DNA of 64,000 nt from Piscirickettsiaceae bacterium CG07_land_8_20_14_0_80_44_28. GTDB taxonomy: Bacteria > Pseudomonadota > Gammaproteobacteria > Thiomicrospirales > Thiomicrospiraceae. The notes beneath the pieces are model-generated. The model was given only the letters and a program-made list of their open reading frames with translations, was not told the DNA's origin and made no database searches. Positions 41,436 to 49,885 of this stretch are shown in pieces (position 1 is the first letter of the stretch; the number at the start of each line of letters is the position of its first letter). Made by a program: the position numbers and the translations under genes. The DNA lies in assembly GCA_002779995.1 (NCBI GenBank), contig PEWX01000069.1, positions 1 through 64,000 on the forward strand. The letters are read 5' to 3'.

Positions 41436-41594
41436 ATGTCTATGGTGCATGGTGTGGGTGACCTTGAATTACGAGAGCGCCTTGAGGTGTGCATTAGCGA
41501 TTTTTTTAGGGAAGTTGATGACAATTCCCTGCTAGAAAGAAAAAATCTGTTCAAGCACCTTACATACTTTGCTACTGCGGCTGATGCATTTTAA
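41436..41594 (+). CDS. Small 52-residue hypothetical protein
   Basis: A short frame right after the Gp2-like gene: begins MSMVHGVGDLELRERLEV and ends YFATAADAF. Acidic and helical in appearance, with no known motif. GGAGA at 41417-41421 is rather far upstream, so the start is uncertain. The 17-base spacing to the upstream gene suggests co-transcription. Confidence 0.45.
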   Translation: MSMVHGVGDLELRERLEVCISDFFREVDDNSLLERKNLFKHLTYFATAADAF

Positions 41595-42195
41595 ATACCC
41601 TCGTGACCGATCCAGAGATGAAAAAGATACAGTCGTGGTCGAGGTGGTGATTTTGTTGTTTCATGCTGCATTCCTATTCGTTTTTTAAGTCACATTTTAA
41701 CGTGTCTTTGTGTACGAATTATTGTATCCAGTCCACAAAGTCGAGAATGATATCAGGAGTAATAACGTTAGACTAGCTGCTACTATAGCAAGTAGTCTTG
41801 CAAAGCAGGATGCCTCATAGTCAATCAATCTTCGACATCTCGACTCTATTTCTTCTTATGTGTAATGTAATTTTTACCATAAAAAGTATCTAGTTTTTTC
41901 AGTCCTTACCATTGTTTGGTCGGTCTGCTAGGTATTGAGTAGGAATAGAATGTTGACCTATTTTTGTCATGCTAAAATGGAAATTCGATTTGACAGCATA
42001 TTCTCAAATTTGTGTGTTGTGCATTTCAGTAGGGCCAAGGGTCAGTTAGTAGTGAGTGATTAGTGATAGGGTCTCATTTTAGCAAAAAACATACTAAGAT
42101 ATTGGATATATAATGTAAGATACTTCTTGAATCTTCACTAAGATATCATCAAAAAACAAACTAAAGTTTTTGGATATAAAAGCATTAAGGATAAG
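41595..42195. other. Non-coding A+T-rich stretch with an imperfect direct repeat
   Basis: About 600 bases without a convincing frame. Near its end two copies of a roughly 30-base block, 42083-42113 and 42150-42179, share CAAAAAACA, ACTAA and TTGGATATA, 67 bases apart. They lie just before the unknown gene at 42196 and may be duplicated promoter or operator sequence. Confidence 0.45.
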
Positions 42196-43605
42196 ATGGC
42201 AATGGAAAATGAACCCCCTTTTTTGCAAAAATCCGCAAGCGATCATAGGCCGAAAATTCCAAAAATCAACGTAAAAAAGTCTCAGCTTAAAAAGTTAGAA
42301 AACCTATTAGTCGCCATTGATGGTGTGGAATCAAATTTACAAATCGATGGCTACGTTTCTGCCATTCATAAGCACTATTTGTGTTCGATCCAAGTATATC
42401 GATTATTTCTCAATAGTATCTGTTCTGCTACCAAGTTTGCACTTCACGAGACCAATAACTTTCATGCAAACGATAATCAATCTGTTTTTAAGCTTAGGCC
42501 TCAAGCCCTGTTTAGACATTTGACTGAAATGATGGCTTTATTGACAAAGACCGACTCTAATGGAAATATCTGTATAAAGAAAATGTCAGCGTTTAACCCC
42601 GTTGTGGAGGAATTATTTCAGCGACTTAAGGGTGGAGAGTTACTTCAATTACCATTTGTCCAGAATCAGCGTTTTAGTCTAATTAAATGTTTGAATAGCG
42701 GGTTTAATCATGAGACCCAACGTGTTTTAAATGATTATCTGAATAAGGTATTTGCGGTGGTTCGTGATGTATACAGCGTAAATTGTGACCGTATCCATAA
42801 TCAAAAAATTCTCTCGCTCAGTCATGAAGAAAAACAGTGGCAATATATAAAAACATTATTTCAGCGTCATGAACGGCTTTATCTCCTGCGAGCTTTAGTG
42901 AAGGTCAGGCTGACCAATCCTGATCACTTGATGGAGGTTAATAAGCAATTGCTTGATAACTCGGCTGACTTTTTCAGAACCTACAAAAAAATGCCCTATG
43001 GTGAGTGCATTCATGGCTTTTTATGGCGATTGGAACCCGCATATTTAGATGATGTAGGTTTGCAACTTGTCCTATTTTGTAATTTTGCGGCAATGGATAT
43101 GGATCCCTATGCGATAAAGCTTGCTGTGATCAATCACTGGTTTAAACGTATTGACCCACAGGCATTGGAAATTGAAAGACCTGAAGCTCTTTTACGACCC
43201 ATTCGTATGAATGCAGAAGGATTTGAGTATAGTTTTGAATTCCTACAGCAAAGTAAGCTATCGGAATTAAAAAAAATGAACCAAAACGCTCTAATAAAGC
43301 GTGATCCAAAAGCACCCGCTTCACCTGTGCATTTGTTTGGTAATATGACTCTAAAGTCGAATCCTGAAGCTTCAAAATCTCTTAGGGCTCTCAGTCAATA
43401 TTTTGTACTGACTCAGGAGTTTTTTCCTTTGCAAGGGGTTTTTACGCAGGAATTGGTCAGGCCAACTCGAGGGGATGCCTCTAATCCACAAATATACAAA
43501 AAGAAGCAAAAAATTCATGGTCGAGGGCAGTTTCATTCTAAAAAACCTCGAAAAAAAACTAAAGATTACCCGTTGTGCATTATGAAGAATAAAGGGGATT
43601 TATAG
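42196..43605 (+). CDS. Unknown island protein, 3' end replaced by an IS982 insertion
   Basis: A 469-residue frame I do not recognise. It is mostly helical and ends very basic (KKKQKIHGRG, HSKKPRKKTKD). The left end of the IS982-family element begins at 43568, so residues from about 458 on (YPLCIMKNKGDL) are encoded by the insertion sequence, and the native C-terminus is lost or displaced. AAGGA precedes ATG 42196. Confidence 0.7.
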   Translation: MAMENEPPFLQKSASDHRPKIPKINVKKSQLKKLENLLVAIDGVESNLQIDGYVSAIHKHYLCSIQVYRLFLNSICSATKFALHETNNFHANDNQSVFKLRPQALFRHLTEMMALLTKTDSNGNICIKKMSAFNPVVEELFQRLKGGELLQLPFVQNQRFSLIKCLNSGFNHETQRVLNDYLNKVFAVVRDVYSVNCDRIHNQKILSLSHEEKQWQYIKTLFQRHERLYLLRALVKVRLTNPDHLMEVNKQLLDNSADFFRTYKKMPYGECIHGFLWRLEPAYLDDVGLQLVLFCNFAAMDMDPYAIKLAVINHWFKRIDPQALEIERPEALLRPIRMNAEGFEYSFEFLQQSKLSELKKMNQNALIKRDPKAPASPVHLFGNMTLKSNPEASKSLRALSQYFVLTQEFFPLQGVFTQELVRPTRGDASNPQIYKKKQKIHGRGQFHSKKPRKKTKDYPLCIMKNKGDL

Positions 43606-43673
43606 AAAAATGCAAGTTACTCATACACTTGCAGTGTTAAGAATTTTATTTTCGTCAAAAAACATGAATCTTA

Positions 43674-44767
43674 TTACGCGGTTTCAAGTAATAACTGCAA
43701 TTTCTAAATTATGCTGCAAGTAAATCTACCTGCAGCCCCATAAACAATTCATTTGGCGTTTTGCCACCTCGTGTTTTTCGAGGTCGATTATTTAATCTGT
43801 CCATCACAAATTGAACTTGTTCTTGAGTGATGTCCCTCAGGTCGGTACCTTTGGGAAAATACTGTCTTATCAAGCCATTGATATTCTCATTGATACCCCG
43901 TTCCCATGAGGCATAAGGGTGAGCAAAATACACTTGCGCTTCCAATGCAGTAGCCATTGCCTCATGTTCTGCAAACTCTTTGCCGTTATCATACGTTATC
44001 GTATGAACGCATTCTTTGAGTGGCCCTAACACGGCAACAACGGCTTCTCTGAGTTTGTCAGCGAATTTGCCCTGTAATGGAACAATGATCGTATAAAGCG
44101 TCTTTCGCTCAACCAGGGTCAATAGCGCTCCTTTATGGCCTTTGCCTATGATCGTATCGCCTTCCCAGTCTCCGATTCGAGTCTTTTCATCCACCACTTT
44201 GGGGCGTTCATCAATCGAGACTCGATTGACAATTTGACCACGACGGTCATACGTTCCATAACGCTTGCGATAGGGTTTATTGGCAATACGCAAGTGCTTG
44301 TACAGCTCGCCACCTTCAGCCTTATCTTCATAGATAAACTGGTAGATCGTTTCATGGTGAAGCTTGATTCTACATTGTTTTTCAAGATAGCCTACGACTT
44401 GTTCGGGGCTCAAGTCCTTTTGAACGAGGCTGCATATCCATTCTTTCACATCGAGTGTCAACTTAATTCGCTTTTCGGCGAATTGACGTCGTTCTACACT
44501 CAGGGTATTGGCTTGTTTAGGGCGATAACCTCGCTTACCTCGATTACGGCTTAATTCTCGGCTGATTGTGGATTCGCTTCGATTCAAATTTTTGGCAATG
44601 TCTTTTTGCGTCAAACCCTCTTTCAAAAGTCCGTAAATCTGGTATCGTTCACCTTCAGTCAGTTGGCTATAGTTCATTGTGCTCATCTCTTGGTCGGGAA
44701 AAGCCTATGAGTGTAGCTCAACTGGCTTCCCTATTCTAGATTGCACTTATTATCCGAATCTGCGTTA
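43674..44767. mobile_element. IS30-family insertion sequence (copy 1), inside the IS982 element
   Basis: About 1.09 kb. Imperfect ends of about 28 bases, 43674-43701 and inverted 44740-44767, share ACGC, TTC and TAATAA plus TGCAAT, and resemble the ends of copy 2 near 50 kb. It interrupts the very start of the IS982 transposase frame. Boundaries are approximate. Confidence 0.8.
43709..44686 (-). CDS. IS30-family transposase (copy 1)
   Basis: A 325-residue transposase that appears intact. N-terminal helix-turn-helix typical of IS30 (LTEGERYQIYGLLKEGLTQKDIAKNLNRS), then the DDE core: GDWEGDTIIGK, TYDNGKEFAEHE and WERGINENINGLIRQYFPKGTD. It differs from copy 2 throughout, so the two are separate arrivals rather than a recent duplication. 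Confidence 0.95.
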   Translation of the reverse strand: MSTMNYSQLTEGERYQIYGLLKEGLTQKDIAKNLNRSESTISRELSRNRGKRGYRPKQANTLSVERRQFAEKRIKLTLDVKEWICSLVQKDLSPEQVVGYLEKQCRIKLHHETIYQFIYEDKAEGGELYKHLRIANKPYRKRYGTYDRRGQIVNRVSIDERPKVVDEKTRIGDWEGDTIIGKGHKGALLTLVERKTLYTIIVPLQGKFADKLREAVVAVLGPLKECVHTITYDNGKEFAEHEAMATALEAQVYFAHPYASWERGINENINGLIRQYFPKGTDLRDITQEQVQFVMDRLNNRPRKTRGGKTPNELFMGLQVDLLAA

Positions 44768-45627
44768 GTAACTTACAAAGCTTTTATACCAAATTTTTAG
44801 CCGTATTAGAAAAAATTGAACCCTCAGACAACTTTTTAAATCCAAAATTGTCAGATAAAGAACTTCTGTCACTCGCTTTAGCATCAGAGGCCCGTGGTAT
44901 TGACTCTGAGAATCACCTGTTTAAACAACTACCACAGTCTTTGAAAGGTCGGATAGAACGAAGCGTCTACAACCGAAGGCGACGAAGATTAACGCCCAAG
45001 TTAGAAATGCTCAGAAACAAGGTTTCTGAGCAAATCATCCCAAGTGAACAATATCACTTGATTGATTCTATGCCACTAGAGACCTGTAAAATCTCTAGAG
45101 CTAAAAGAAGCACAGTTTGCCATGCCGATGAGTAAACATCTCCGGATTATGGGTTTTGTGCTGCACAAAATATGCATTATTTTGGATACAAGATTCATGC
45201 GGTATGTACAGTGCAAGGCGTCATCAAGATATTTGACATCTCGAAAGCCTCTTGCCACGACATCTTCTATTTGAATGACGTAAAAAGCCAATTAAACCAC
45301 TGTGTTTTGATTGGCGATAAAGGCTATTTAAGTCGAGCTGTGCAAGCGGATTTGTTTGAAGAATCAGGTATTGAGTTGTCAACGCCAAAACGGGCTAATC
45401 AACCAGATGCTAAACTCTATCCCAAAGAGTTTAGACGAGCTAGAAAACGGATTGAAACCCTGTTTTCACAACTGTGTGACCAGTTTATGATTAGACGAAA
45501 CTACGCAAAACAGTTCCAAGGTTTTACAGCTCGTATTAGTGCAAAGATTACAGCATTCACCTTTATTCAATGGCTGAATGTGCAAAATGGTAACAAAATG
45601 AACAACATTAAAATCGCATTTTCATAA
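44768..45627 (+). pseudogene. IS982-family transposase, interrupted and with a nonsense codon
   Basis: One frame runs through both parts: NLQSFYTKFLAVLEKI, then LIDSMPLETCKISRAKR, a stop TAA at 45133-45135, then on in the same frame with TSPDYGFC and MHYFGYKIHAVCTVQG, VLIGDKGYLS, RIETLFSQL to the end. The 5' end abuts the nested IS30. Two independent lesions make this copy inactive. Confidence 0.88.
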
Positions 45628-45710
45628 TGCACAACGGGTTAAATTGCTATTTCTCTATTAATAAAATGGCTCAATGCCTACAAAAAAATCGATCTAGAAA
45701 AATATTTTAT

Positions 45711-45734
45711 TTAACAGTTGTATTTTACAGTTAA
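45711..45734. promoter_or_regulatory. Imperfect palindrome upstream of the MerR gene
   Basis: TTAACAGTTGTA and TTTTACAGTTAA form a 24-base near-palindrome, 40 bases before the MerR-type start. A reasonable candidate for an autoregulatory operator; no -35/-10 pair is convincing. Confidence 0.4.
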
Positions 45735-45774
45735 TGTGTATTACTATGTGTTTAACAGATTCAGGGAGACAATC

Positions 45775-46185
45775 ATGGAAACACACTACTCATTAGCCGA
45801 ATTATCACAACTGGTTGATATATCAGCTAGAACCATCCGTTTCTATATGAGTAAAGGCTTGGTCGATAAGCCGCTAGGTGCAAGAAAAACTGCATACTAC
45901 ACCGACAAACACTTGCAGCAGTTATTGACAGTTATTAACTGGCAGAAAGAAGGTCTCTCTTTAGATGAAATCTTTCAACAACAAAACCAATTAACATCAA
46001 AACAACCCCCTCAATTCAAGCCTGGAGATGTTCAAGTTGTTCATCGCATCCATATTGCCGAAGGTGTTGAGCTGAATGTCGATTTACTCAAAACCCATCT
46101 TTCACAAACCCAGATTCGTCGGTTGTCTGATGACATTTATGGATGGTTAACTGAAAACTTAGAACAGGAGAAAGCAGATGTTTAG
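45775..46185 (+). CDS. MerR-type transcriptional regulator
   Basis: A 136-residue protein from ATG 45775 (METHYSLAELSQLVDISART), with GGGAGA upstream; an earlier in-frame Met adds 19 residues. The helix-turn-helix (ISARTIRFYMSKGLVDKPLG) is MerR-like. The C-terminal part lacks the cysteines of metal-sensing MerR proteins. It overlaps the VIT/vWA gene by 8 bases, so the two are translationally coupled. Confidence 0.85.
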   Translation: METHYSLAELSQLVDISARTIRFYMSKGLVDKPLGARKTAYYTDKHLQQLLTVINWQKEGLSLDEIFQQQNQLTSKQPPQFKPGDVQVVHRIHIAEGVELNVDLLKTHLSQTQIRRLSDDIYGWLTENLEQEKADV

Positions 46186-48265
46186 AATGGAAGACCGAGC
46201 ATTTAATTCGAATCGTAACCCAAAGCTCTTACCTGTTCAAATGTCATCTGACATTGAAATCGAAGTGAATGATCTCTTAGTTAAAACAAGAATGATTCAA
46301 ACCTTCACGAATACCTCTGATGAACCAATTGAAGCGATTCATTCAATTCCTGTACCTTCTGATAGTACGCTTGTCGATTTTAAGGTTCATAAAAACAACC
46401 AAACATGGCAAGGTACTGTGATGGCTAAAGCCAAAGCAGATCAGGCTTATGAAAATGCATTCGAAGATGGTAACTCTGCTTTTCAATTAAAACGCTCAAA
46501 AGAAGACTTACTTTCTTTGGCTTTGGGTAACCTACTGTCAAAAGAAACACTTCGTATCAAACTGGAATTAGCGTTTCCTTTGCAATGGATTGCAGGACAA
46601 GCACAACTTTATTTGCCTTTGGTTATGGGAGAACGATATGGTCAATCTAACCTGCTTCCTGAAGAGGATCCTGAAAATTCTTTTCTCGCTGAATACCCGT
46701 TGAATATCAAGTTAAAGCTAAATGGTGCCTTAGCTTCAGCAACAGTTGATTCACCAAGTCATCCATTAATATCTGTAAATCAAGCCAATCAGTATGAAAC
46801 CAAAGACAAAGGACTTTTAGATAGAGATTTAAAAATTAACTTCTCAAATGTTTCCGAAATATGTCCAAGCTTTAGCGTAAACAAACAAGAAGGTGATTAT
46901 CTTGGGTTGATTAACATTGTCACGCCAGTCGACGAAAACCAAATGGCGGAATCTAGAGATATCCTTTTTGTATTGGATTGTAGTGGTTCCATGAATGGAA
47001 CCCCCATGACACAACTCAAAAAGGTCATGCGAAAATTACTCGGACAGATGAGACCACAAGATCGGTTTAATCTATTTCTATACGGTTCATCGGTAGAGTC
47101 GGTATTTGATGAAATCCAGCCAGTGACTGAAGACAACATATTAAATGCCAAACGTTATATACGGCGTAAATTGTCTGCTAATTTGGGTGGCACAGAAACT
47201 TTAAGGGCTCTTTTAACAGCTTTGATGAGTTATAAAAAAAGCCAACCAATCGATATTGTCCTGATTACCGATGGCGATATTTGGATGGATCAAAGTGATA
47301 ACCAATTTAAACTCGTTAAGGCCTATGCTCATCAGGAAAATGTTCGAATTTTTCCCATAGGGGTAGGTCATGCCACAACAGAAAAAACCGTCAAACAACT
47401 CGCTGAGATGTCCAGTGGTAGTTATGTGCTGACAAACCCTAACGAAGATATTAGTTTCACCATAGAGGCGCACTTTAGAAGACTGTTTAGTGAACCATTA
47501 AATATCACACTAAAAACTGAAAATGAATGGCATCAGATACCAACGGTCTATCAGGGCGATGGGGTTCAGATTCCCGTATGGTTCAAAACACAACCCAATC
47601 AGATTGATATTGAGATTTCATCGACTCACTTTAATGAAAGCTACAACCTTACAACGACTGATGATAACAGAGCCTTTACAAGAAAATGGATAGCTGACCG
47701 GCGCTATCAAACACTAGATACAAAAGAAAAAGAAAGTTTTGCCATTAAGCATCAAATTCTAACAGATAAAACGGATTACTTGATTGAGTTGACTAGATCA
47801 GAATCTGAAAAAACAGATGAATTGCCGAGTCTAGTAAAAGTTCCACAAATGGATGTTTATGAATCTAATGATGGTCACAGAGTTATGAGTGGTCGAATAC
47901 CTGCGTTTTTAAGAAAACATAGCGATTCCACTATGGACGACATCAAGTTTTCATTAAAAAGCTCCTTTTCAGATAAGACAACTTCTTTTGAAGAGCCCGT
48001 AGATATTGAGCAAATCAAACAGATTAAACAATTGATTGAATATTTAAACCAAGTGACATCTGGTGAGGTCGAATTTGAAATTATCAGACTTGCTGAATTA
48101 AACCTCTCTGAGGGCATTTTAGACTCTGTCAGGCTCATTATATTTGAATCAGGTGAACAAAAAACGGTTCAGATCCTTCAAGAGCTGTGCTCAAAACATT
48201 CTGAGTGGAGGGCGATTAAAGGTGAATTAGAAATCTACGTTTTCAAGCTTTTTATAGGAAGGTAA
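46178..48265 (+). CDS. VIT and von Willebrand factor A domain protein
   Basis: A 695-residue protein without a signal peptide. The N-terminal VIT domain (about 15-140; TRMIQTFTNTSDEPIEAIHSIPVP) is followed by a vWA domain (about 260-440) with a complete metal-ion site: DCSGS, the threonine in GGTET and ITDGDI. The C-terminal 200 residues are unclassified. AGGAGAAAG precedes ATG 46178. No AAA ATPase partner is present, unlike MoxR-vWA pairs. Cytoplasmic location is inferred from the missing signal. Confidence 0.9.
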   Translation: MFRMEDRAFNSNRNPKLLPVQMSSDIEIEVNDLLVKTRMIQTFTNTSDEPIEAIHSIPVPSDSTLVDFKVHKNNQTWQGTVMAKAKADQAYENAFEDGNSAFQLKRSKEDLLSLALGNLLSKETLRIKLELAFPLQWIAGQAQLYLPLVMGERYGQSNLLPEEDPENSFLAEYPLNIKLKLNGALASATVDSPSHPLISVNQANQYETKDKGLLDRDLKINFSNVSEICPSFSVNKQEGDYLGLINIVTPVDENQMAESRDILFVLDCSGSMNGTPMTQLKKVMRKLLGQMRPQDRFNLFLYGSSVESVFDEIQPVTEDNILNAKRYIRRKLSANLGGTETLRALLTALMSYKKSQPIDIVLITDGDIWMDQSDNQFKLVKAYAHQENVRIFPIGVGHATTEKTVKQLAEMSSGSYVLTNPNEDISFTIEAHFRRLFSEPLNITLKTENEWHQIPTVYQGDGVQIPVWFKTQPNQIDIEISSTHFNESYNLTTTDDNRAFTRKWIADRRYQTLDTKEKESFAIKHQILTDKTDYLIELTRSESEKTDELPSLVKVPQMDVYESNDGHRVMSGRIPAFLRKHSDSTMDDIKFSLKSSFSDKTTSFEEPVDIEQIKQIKQLIEYLNQVTSGEVEFEIIRLAELNLSEGILDSVRLIIFESGEQKTVQILQELCSKHSEWRAIKGELEIYVFKLFIGR

Positions 48266-48523
48266 TTTAAGTTAAATCTCTATCGAGGCTATGGCTAAAC
48301 AGTTGAAGCCTATTTCACTAGATTACCTGAGCTGACTATTGAGGGGTTGAGCCATGTACAAAGAATTAAAGCGATTGCAGAAGCAAGGCGGATAAAAGTA
48401 CCCCCTTAAATTACAAATAAAAAATATGGCATTGGTGTAGAGCACCAATTACATAATTATTTCTGAGAACCTATGCCGGTTGTCGATAGCCCGTAAGGTT
48501 AAATAATAAAGTACGGAGAATAT
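48266..48523. other. Gap with a small gene remnant
   Basis: Contains a short open stretch ending in TAA near 48410 (LTIEGLSHVQRIKAIAEARR, then IKVPP) without a start or ribosome site. It looks like the tail of a lost gene. Nothing else seen. Confidence 0.3.
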
Positions 48524-48835
48524 ATGAATAAATACGAGACAAAGCTCTTTGAGATATCAAATCCAGAAGAAGGTAAAAAACGTGATTTATATGATTATAA
48601 CAACACGGAATCATGTGATTTATGCACCAAAAGCCTAGCAGAGTGTAATTTTTTTATTGATGGAGAAGTTAGAGGAAGTTTATCTTGGGCGAATATGTGT
48701 CCAAAATGCTTTTCCACTCGGGGTAGTAGTATCAGATGGGGAAAAGGGCAGCTTTATATGAAACAACCAGATGGCTCATGGGTAATGTCTGCTGGATTTC
48801 CACCGGAAGATATTGAAGAAGATGAAGATTGGTAG
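48524..48835 (+). CDS. Small zinc-finger-like hypothetical protein
   Basis: 103 residues with two CxxC pairs (SCDLC and MCPKC), the spacing of a treble-clef or zinc ribbon, and an acidic tail (EDIEEDEDW). GGAG precedes the ATG. Family not recognised. Confidence 0.65.
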   Translation: MNKYETKLFEISNPEEGKKRDLYDYNNTESCDLCTKSLAECNFFIDGEVRGSLSWANMCPKCFSTRGSSIRWGKGQLYMKQPDGSWVMSAGFPPEDIEEDEDW

Positions 48836-48939
48836 TCTGGCTAGTTTCAAGGCTATCAGGATCTATGGAGTGCCTTTGTTCATAGTTTTGAACTGGAAAT
48901 TTTATATATCGCTGTTAGCCTTTTTGGGTTCTAAAATCA

Positions 48940-49007
48940 TCTTTCGACTTTACTCTAGCCGAAAAAAATAAAATTATAGCCAACAAGCCAATCAACCAGA
49001 TGAACGC
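48940..49007. repeat. Imperfect direct repeat, copy 1
   Basis: Begins TCTTTCGACT and ends with CCAATCAACCAGATGAAC; the same block with about three quarters identity recurs at 58370-58438, beside the WYL gene. A remnant of a partly duplicated segment. Confidence 0.6.
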
Positions 49008-49064
49008 CCTCTTTTAGTGTTTTGTTTAGCGGACAAAATTAAATTTTTTAGAAAGGTATATTTG

Positions 49065-49472
49065 ATGACCTATTTGATGCAAATTATTTTTTTCTATGTA
49101 ACTTTGACAGTCATATTGATTATTCTAGGTTTAATTTATAACTGGTTAGATATAAATATTCCACGTGCAGTCTCTTCTAATGTTGACAACAATCCGATAG
49201 GGGTGCTAATTGTTTTATTGATTATCCTCTTTGTTGGATTTATGGGGTGGACTATTCCAGAGACAGTAAATGCTTATTTAGTCACACATCCAGACTTCGA
49301 TGTTCGAACTGTTAAGCATCCTTCGATAAAAGAAGTGCCATATTTTGCTCGCGTATATAAGGTGTTATTTGCTTTAGCTGCGGTTTCAATCTTGATTAGA
49401 GGAGCAGTTTTATGGAGAGATTTGTATTTTTTAGGAGCTATTATCATTGGCATTGTCTGGCTTTTTCAATAG
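49065..49472 (+). CDS. Hypothetical membrane protein
   Basis: 135 residues from ATG 49065 (GAAAGG upstream; an in-frame ATG at 49017 is less likely) with four hydrophobic segments (about 5-28, 46-66, 92-110, 115-133). No family recognised. It sits between the repeated block and a decayed WYL fragment. Confidence 0.55.
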   Translation: MTYLMQIIFFYVTLTVILIILGLIYNWLDINIPRAVSSNVDNNPIGVLIVLLIILFVGFMGWTIPETVNAYLVTHPDFDVRTVKHPSIKEVPYFARVYKVLFALAAVSILIRGAVLWRDLYFLGAIIIGIVWLFQ

Positions 49473-49524
49473 GTGATGATTTAAGTGTATCGTACTGCCT
49501 CAAACTACTTTAATTTAAGAAATG

Positions 49525-49590
49525 AATTCATTACAGATCTAGAGCTACCTATAATGTTTTAGCGACTTCATCTCTAAGCTCAAAGCATGT
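49525..49590 (-). pseudogene. Decayed 3' fragment resembling the WYL regulator
   Basis: On the minus strand GAGCTTAGA at 49573-49581 and the following bases align with the last codons of the WYL gene at 58522-59514 (region encoding PLELRKEIANTLGTALKL) with frequent mismatches and no open frame. Together with the nearby repeat it indicates an old duplication. Confidence 0.45.
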
Positions 49591-49608
49591 ATTAAAAGTG
49601 CTTAATAT

Positions 49609-49885
49609 CTATATACGCCTTAATACTGTTTCTTTATCCCAAAGGGATTGTAAAAGGATTGCAAAAACACTTGATGTCAATGTCAGTACGATGATTATCT
49701 GAAAACCACTTGGTGGTAACTGTGTAACAGACCCAATGGCATAAATCCCTTGAAAACCTATCAATCCTATTAAAATCAACCAAATCAAAATCGTATAAAA
49801 AAACAATAAAAAAGTGGGATACAAGCCTCTTATTAAACTTTGTGAAGTATTGAGCTTAGGCCTCAAGTAACGAAAATCAATAAAA
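49609..49885 (-). pseudogene. C-terminal half of a membrane-protein gene split by IS30 copy 2
   Basis: Encodes IDFRYLRPKLNTSQ onward, with two hydrophobic segments, ending SLWDKETVLRRI. The apparent frame extends into the insertion sequence to 49974, but that start is artificial. Removing the IS and one copy of a 3-base duplication (AAA) joins it in frame with the part at 50973-51514, giving a 271-residue protein. Confidence 0.82.

Larger units (their letters stand above)
43568..45639. mobile_element. IS982-family insertion sequence with a nested IS30 element
   Basis: Perfect 19-base terminal inverted repeats ACCCGTTGTGCATTATGAA at 43568-43586 and, inverted, 45621-45639. Subtracting the nested IS30 leaves about 0.98 kb, the normal IS982 size. 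Its transposase is broken. No clear target duplication is visible (left flank CTAAAGATT, right flank TAAATTGCT). Confidence 0.88.
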
